A stretch of 10,340 nucleotides of DNA from Verrucomicrobiota bacterium (GTDB taxonomy: Bacteria > Verrucomicrobiota > Verrucomicrobiia > Verrucomicrobiales > DEV007): the NCBI GenBank assembly GCA_020629815.1, contig JAHDCN010000064.1:1-10340 (forward strand). The letters run 5' to 3'. A program made the translations under genes and the position numbers. This document shows, piece after piece, positions 6,539 to 10,340 of the stretch; position 1 is the stretch's first letter; every line of letters starts with the position of its first letter. A model generated the notes under the pieces. It worked only from the letters and a program-made list of their open reading frames with translations. It was not told the origin of the DNA and searched no databases.

Positions 6539-9500
6539 ATCACGCTCAAACAGACCTCATTCAACCCTGTTGGGTCAGTGACCAAACCCTGTTAGGTCGC
6601 CGACCTAACCCTGTTACGTCACGATTTTCCTGGTGTTTCTTCGCTTTGGTAGTTTGGGCGATCGCGTTTCAGACTTTCACGCAAGTCGAAGCATCGTCCC
6701 GGGAAGGCACCTCCCTGTATCTTTGCTGGCGCAACGGAGATCAGCTAAGGGGTGGCCTGTTACCCAGCGACGGGAAAACCGTCCGATGGAGTTCTGCCAG
6801 CTTCGCATCGCCCTTCGAGATTCGAATGGATCAGTTGGAGAAAGTCCGGTTTCAATCCAACAAGAAATCGGACGATTCCGCGCAACCTCCGTTTCGGGTC
6901 AGCTTGATCAATGGAGACCGAATTTTTGGGGATTTGCTCTCGATTGATGCGTCATCAGTGGTGTTGAAAACCAGTCACTTTTCCGAGCCGCTTACGATCG
7001 AAAAATCGCAGCTGCAAAAGATTGAACACCTAAACGGGTTTCACATCCGGTATTCCGGCCCGTCTGATTTATCCAAGTGGTCTTCGATCGGACGCAACCG
7101 GAAGCCGAACGAATGGGAAGCCAATGTGTATTCCGAGTTTCTCACCTATCAATGGATTGCCGATTTGTTTCGCCCGATCAAATTTTCGGAGCAGGTCGAA
7201 GTCGCATTTCGAGTCATCACGCCTCACGACCGGCCTGACTTTGAAGTCGGCTTATTGCGCAAGCCTGAGGATGGCCCCCGCATCGAAACATGGGGTGATT
7301 CGCTGGTTCTCACGCACGGGACGAGATATGAGATGATTAAAAAGCTGAGCGACACTGACCGTGACCTTTCTCTGCGCTTGTTTTGGAATCAAAAGTCCGG
7401 CCAGGTAAAAGTGGCCAACTATGCAGGTGAGGTGCTCGCTTCTCTCCAAACCTCAGAGACTCCAAAAGACGAGGATCCGAAGTCGACTTCCCGCACCCCT
7501 TCCACCCGATCCACTGAGCGCGGTTTTACCCTGCTCAATCGCACTACCGAAATGCGCCTCGCTCATGTATCTGTGCGGGAGTGGGATGGAGAGAAAATTC
7601 CAGTCATCGATGTCACTCGCCCGCGGGTGGAAATGATCGACGGCGAAACGGTGTTTTCGATTGATGGCTTACGAAAGGCCCCGGGCCAGGAGAGTTTTTC
7701 AATCGGAGGACGGAAGATCAGTCCCGGATCAATCGCTGAAATGGTTTTCACTCCAAAGTCAGACCTCCCGAAGCCAGCGGAATTGGTCAAAGCAAAGTCT
7801 CAATCTCACGTGGCCTGGCATGACGGGTCCACTGTCAGCGGTGCCCTGGAAGAAATTTCGGATGGCTCTGTCCGGATCAAACCGATCTGGAGTGGTCAGT
7901 CTCTCGATGCCGTTCTGGAGGACGCAAGCCAGCTCATTTTTCCGACCAGCGAAAAAGAGATTCAGTATGCAGATCAAAAGATTTCGACCTCAGGAATCTC
8001 ACTGCTGGGGAAAGTCGAAACAGCTCCCGGGGACGGCACAAAAGAAAATCAAGGGTCACTCGCCTGGCGTCCCGTTGGATCGCTAAATGCCAGTGTTCTC
8101 AATGACGGCGCTCGTGCCTCAATTACCCATAGCTCACACGCGTCAAACCTGGGTGCTTCTGACATCGGAGAAGCCCGCTTATTCTTAACCAACGGCGAGA
8201 TCCTTTCGGGCACATTGCTGTCAGTTCAGACCCAAAGCGTAAACTTTACCTCAGCGAATACCGGCGAGATCAGTATCCCGACCAGCAAAGTGAATGCTGT
8301 GGATATGACGGCGGCTGGAAAAGTATTGAAAGATTTCGCTGACAAGGATTGGGAAGCGCACTCGGCAACGGAAGACGGCAAAGGAATCACAATGGCCAAA
8401 GACCGGGTCGTTCTCCGCAAAGGAACGTTCGGTCACCCTTCTATTCTTGCAGGTGATCTGATCCGTTTTCGAGGCACTTGGAAGAACTCTCACGGCTCGA
8501 TCACTCTTCGCCTGTTTGCGGCCGATCGAGATCGGGGCAGCCCGTCCGTGGATGTTGTGTTTGCTGCGCAAGGCAAGCAGATGTTTGTCGGACAAGCGAA
8601 CCGAGGCGGTGCTTTTAATTTCTCGGGTGAACGGGTTCCCATCACTGACAATGCTGCAGACATCGAAGTCCAGGCCCGACCGGATAAAGTCGTTGTTTCT
8701 TTAAACGGAAAGAAGGCGCTCACCATCAAAGTGAAGCCTGACCAAATTTCCGGAAACGGAATTTACATCCACGAGGGTGGTGGTTGGCAGGGCTGGGGCA
8801 ATATCGATAACGAAGTCACCTTCTCTGGATTCTCGGTAACCCGGAGTTCGGGCCATGTTCCACAAAAAGTCATCGATCCTAAAGCCCGGACAAATGCACT
8901 TACGATCCCGCGAATGCAGAAAGACTCTCCGCCTACGCATCTCCTGATCGCACCAAACGGTGATCTTTTGCGCGGGAAACTTTTGGTAGCCACCGGTGAT
9001 GCGATAAAATTCACCAGCAAGGGAACGACAATGGACATTCCCAAGCGTCGAGTCGCTTCAATCGTCTGGCTGCGGGAGAAAGATGCCGAACCTGATTCCA
9101 AAGAAGCAAAGAAGCCAATTGATCCTTTTGCGGACAAGAACTTCAAGAAGCTTCAGGATTTGAGCTTCTCCGTCAGCCATGCGTTCACCCTTCACAATGG
9201 GTCTTATTTGAAACTCGCTCGCCAGCGCGTCACCGGTGACAATTTCTTTGGCACCTCCAGTGTTCTCGGGCAGGTGAAAGTGAATGCCAGTGAGATCTGG
9301 GATGCTGATTTAGGGCCCCCTACCCCGGCCTATCGAACAAAGACGGCTAAGAAAGAAATCGCCCACAACGATTGGTTTATCGAATTCACTCCGGACCCTG
9401 TGATTCCCAATTCCGGCGACGACGGAGGGACTGATTCTCCTCTGGTTGGCAAAAAGGCTCCCGATTTCGAGCTCGCCACATTGGATGACAAAAAGGTGAA

Positions 9501-9873
9501 GCTTTCGTCTCTCAAAGGCAAAGTGGTCGTGCTCGATTTTTGGGCAACCTGGTGTGGTCCCTGCATCCGGGCGATGCCGGATGTTCTGTCCGTCGTCAGT
9601 GCGTTCCAGAAGCAGAGGACCAACGTAGTCTTCTACGCGGTAAACCAGGCTGAGCCACCGATCCTGATTAACGGATTTCTGGAAAAGAGAAACTGGGAGA
9701 TGCCGGTAGCTCTGGACTACGACTTGAAAGCCAGCAACGCATTTGGAGCGAACTCAATCCCCTACACCGTCGTAGTCGGCAAAGATGGAAACGTCGCCTG
9801 GGTTCATGTCGGATACACCGACAAACTGAAAGATGATTTGGCCGAGGCTATCGCAAAAGCGCTGGCAAAATAG
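6535..9873 (+). CDS. Large exported beta-repeat protein with C-terminal TlpA-type thioredoxin domain
   Basis: The frame gives 1112 residues from a TTG start overlapping the upstream TGA as TTGA. No ATG or GTG precedes the signal-peptide core (31-47, cleavage likely after VEA, residue 53), so TTG is the best start; CTG at 6589 would give a more normal N-terminus. The mature protein alternates short beta repeats of the NGDxLxGxLL type (61-106, 120-166, a weak one at 365-405, 424-469, 547-592, 802-846, weak at 883-925) with two longer regions (about 170-350 and 600-770) that look like LamG/concanavalin-type beta sandwiches. Residues 970-1112 are a TlpA/ResA-like thioredoxin domain with APDFEL at 975-980, the redox site WCGPC at 1006-1010 and the cis-proline loop SIPYT at 1074-1078. 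The redox domain probably acts in the periplasm as a thiol-disulfide oxidoreductase; the repeats may bind partners or surfaces. A tandem DNA repeat lies inside codons 10-29. No frameshift is seen. Confidence 0.85.
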   Translation: MNHAQTDLIQPCWVSDQTLLGRRPNPVTSRFSWCFFALVVWAIAFQTFTQVEASSREGTSLYLCWRNGDQLRGGLLPSDGKTVRWSSASFASPFEIRMDQLEKVRFQSNKKSDDSAQPPFRVSLINGDRIFGDLLSIDASSVVLKTSHFSEPLTIEKSQLQKIEHLNGFHIRYSGPSDLSKWSSIGRNRKPNEWEANVYSEFLTYQWIADLFRPIKFSEQVEVAFRVITPHDRPDFEVGLLRKPEDGPRIETWGDSLVLTHGTRYEMIKKLSDTDRDLSLRLFWNQKSGQVKVANYAGEVLASLQTSETPKDEDPKSTSRTPSTRSTERGFTLLNRTTEMRLAHVSVREWDGEKIPVIDVTRPRVEMIDGETVFSIDGLRKAPGQESFSIGGRKISPGSIAEMVFTPKSDLPKPAELVKAKSQSHVAWHDGSTVSGALEEISDGSVRIKPIWSGQSLDAVLEDASQLIFPTSEKEIQYADQKISTSGISLLGKVETAPGDGTKENQGSLAWRPVGSLNASVLNDGARASITHSSHASNLGASDIGEARLFLTNGEILSGTLLSVQTQSVNFTSANTGEISIPTSKVNAVDMTAAGKVLKDFADKDWEAHSATEDGKGITMAKDRVVLRKGTFGHPSILAGDLIRFRGTWKNSHGSITLRLFAADRDRGSPSVDVVFAAQGKQMFVGQANRGGAFNFSGERVPITDNAADIEVQARPDKVVVSLNGKKALTIKVKPDQISGNGIYIHEGGGWQGWGNIDNEVTFSGFSVTRSSGHVPQKVIDPKARTNALTIPRMQKDSPPTHLLIAPNGDLLRGKLLVATGDAIKFTSKGTTMDIPKRRVASIVWLREKDAEPDSKEAKKPIDPFADKNFKKLQDLSFSVSHAFTLHNGSYLKLARQRVTGDNFFGTSSVLGQVKVNASEIWDADLGPPTPAYRTKTAKKEIAHNDWFIEFTPDPVIPNSGDDGGTDSPLVGKKAPDFELATLDDKKVKLSSLKGKVVVLDFWATWCGPCIRAMPDVLSVVSAFQKQRTNVVFYAVNQAEPPILINGFLEKRNWEMPVALDYDLKASNAFGANSIPYTVVVGKDGNVAWVHVGYTDKLKDDLAEAIAKALAK
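6563..6621. repeat. 22-base tandem repeat with 19-base palindromes
   Basis: AACCCTGTT occurs at 6563, 6585 and 6607, exactly 22 bases apart. Unit two contains the perfect palindrome GTTAGGTCGCCGACCTAAC (6591-6609, nine-base arms, one-base centre). Unit one contains the same palindrome with one arm mismatch (6569-6587). Unit three is degenerate and decays after GTCA at 6621. The 22-base period is not a multiple of three, so the encoded residues (10-29 of the overlapping protein) do not repeat; the signal is in DNA or RNA, not in the protein. I saw no other copy in the window. It could be part of a dispersed palindromic repeat family or a protein-binding site. Confidence 0.85.
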
Positions 9874-9913
9874 AAATTTTTCGTAAACTGTAGATACTCA
9901 ACTCGCACAACCA

Positions 9914-10340
9914 ATGAAACAGTTCCTGCTACTCGCCATCACCTCCTGCTTCTTCCTGCCAACAGTTAGCGAGGCTGGTCCGATGGGCTATCCGAAGTTC
10001 GGCTACAATGGCAACCAGTCAGAGAGACGCTACAGCCCAAGCACGACTCACTACTATTCTCCGTATCGCCAATACGAAGATATCCGGCGCTACAATGCTG
10101 GCCCATGTGGACCTTGCTTCAGTGAGAAAAACTATGACGCCCGTAAACCGCACAATCATTGCGCAACGAGGGTCTATGTAGTTTCAAGAAAAGAGATCAG
10201 CCGCTGTCAGAAGCCTCGCGAATACATCGATAATTGCGGCAGAAAAATCAGCACAAGCGTCACGCTCGTCACCTACTGTGAAACGTACTCAGACGGATCA
10301 ACTCGCAAGCAAACGAAGTTGGTGGCCAACAACTATAAGT
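9914..10340 (+). CDS. Small exported cysteine-rich protein, 3' end outside the window
   Basis: The reading frame opens at ATG 9914, 40 bases after the thioredoxin-fusion gene, and stays open for 142 codons to the window edge. Residues 1-21 form a signal peptide (Lys at position 3, hydrophobic core, cleavage likely after SEA). The mature part starts rich in Gly, Tyr, Ser and Pro. It contains six cysteines, at 65 and 68 (GPCGPC), 83, 98, 108 and 122, enough for three disulfides. The stretch 83-125 looks beta-rich (TRVYVV, TSVTLVTYC). I recognise no family. The position directly after a thioredoxin domain makes it a candidate redox substrate, which is inference. No Shine-Dalgarno site is visible, but the signal peptide supports this start. 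No terminator hairpin lies in the 40-base gap, so it is probably part of the same transcript. Confidence 0.72.
   Translation, partial: MKQFLLLAITSCFFLPTVSEAGPMGYPKFGYNGNQSERRYSPSTTHYYSPYRQYEDIRRYNAGPCGPCFSEKNYDARKPHNHCATRVYVVSRKEISRCQKPREYIDNCGRKISTSVTLVTYCETYSDGSTRKQTKLVANNYK

Noticed and set aside
6563..6621. The tandem repeat as a CRISPR array
   Set aside because: The units are 22 bases and abut without unique spacers, there are fewer than three full copies, and no cas gene is nearby.
7661..8086. A 141-codon plus-strand frame inside the thioredoxin-fusion gene
   Set aside because: It is an out-of-frame shadow; the main frame shows continuous repeats and domains across the same stretch.
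9874..9913. A transcription terminator after the thioredoxin-fusion gene
   Set aside because: A short T run (AAATTTTT) follows the stop, but no GC-rich stem precedes it.

Overview
The window looks like a chromosomal segment from a Gram-negative bacterium of the PVC superphylum, Planctomycetota or Verrucomicrobiota. This is inferred from gene content: a very long DUF4175-like membrane protein, an exported prenyltransferase/squalene-oxidase-repeat protein, a huge exported repeat protein ending in a TlpA-type thioredoxin domain, and almost no Shine-Dalgarno sequences. No rRNA or other phylogenetic marker is present, so the placement is tentative.

Layout: a histone-deacetylase-superfamily gene with class IV (HDAC11-like) motifs lies on the minus strand at the left end (14-913). 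A 190-base divergent intergenic region (914-1103) follows. The rest is one plus-strand gene run of five genes: the DUF4175-like three-helix membrane protein (1104-4526), an exported helical protein with four LTxxQ-like motifs in two tandem units (4545-5513), the exported prenyltransferase-repeat (alpha/alpha toroid) protein (5510-6538), the 1112-residue exported protein with a C-terminal thioredoxin domain (6535-9873), and the start of a small exported cysteine-rich protein that runs off the right edge (9914-10340). Spacing is very tight: 18 bases, a GTGA overlap, a TTGA overlap, then 40 bases. They are therefore probably co-transcribed and partly translationally coupled.

All five products are predicted to reach or cross the cytoplasmic membrane. 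The first is anchored with about 950 residues on the outer face, and the other four carry signal peptides. No member has a recognisable cytoplasmic catalytic role. The only clear enzyme chemistry is the WCGPC thioredoxin site, which could serve the CxxC of the DUF4175-like protein or the six mature cysteines of the last protein (inference). The run reads as an envelope or periplasm module of unknown function.

The most unusual DNA feature is an array of 22-base tandem units containing a perfect 19-base palindrome at 6563-6621. It sits inside the 5' end of the thioredoxin-fusion gene, between its presumed TTG start and its signal-peptide core. I saw no tRNA, rRNA, CRISPR array, transposase or convincing terminator.
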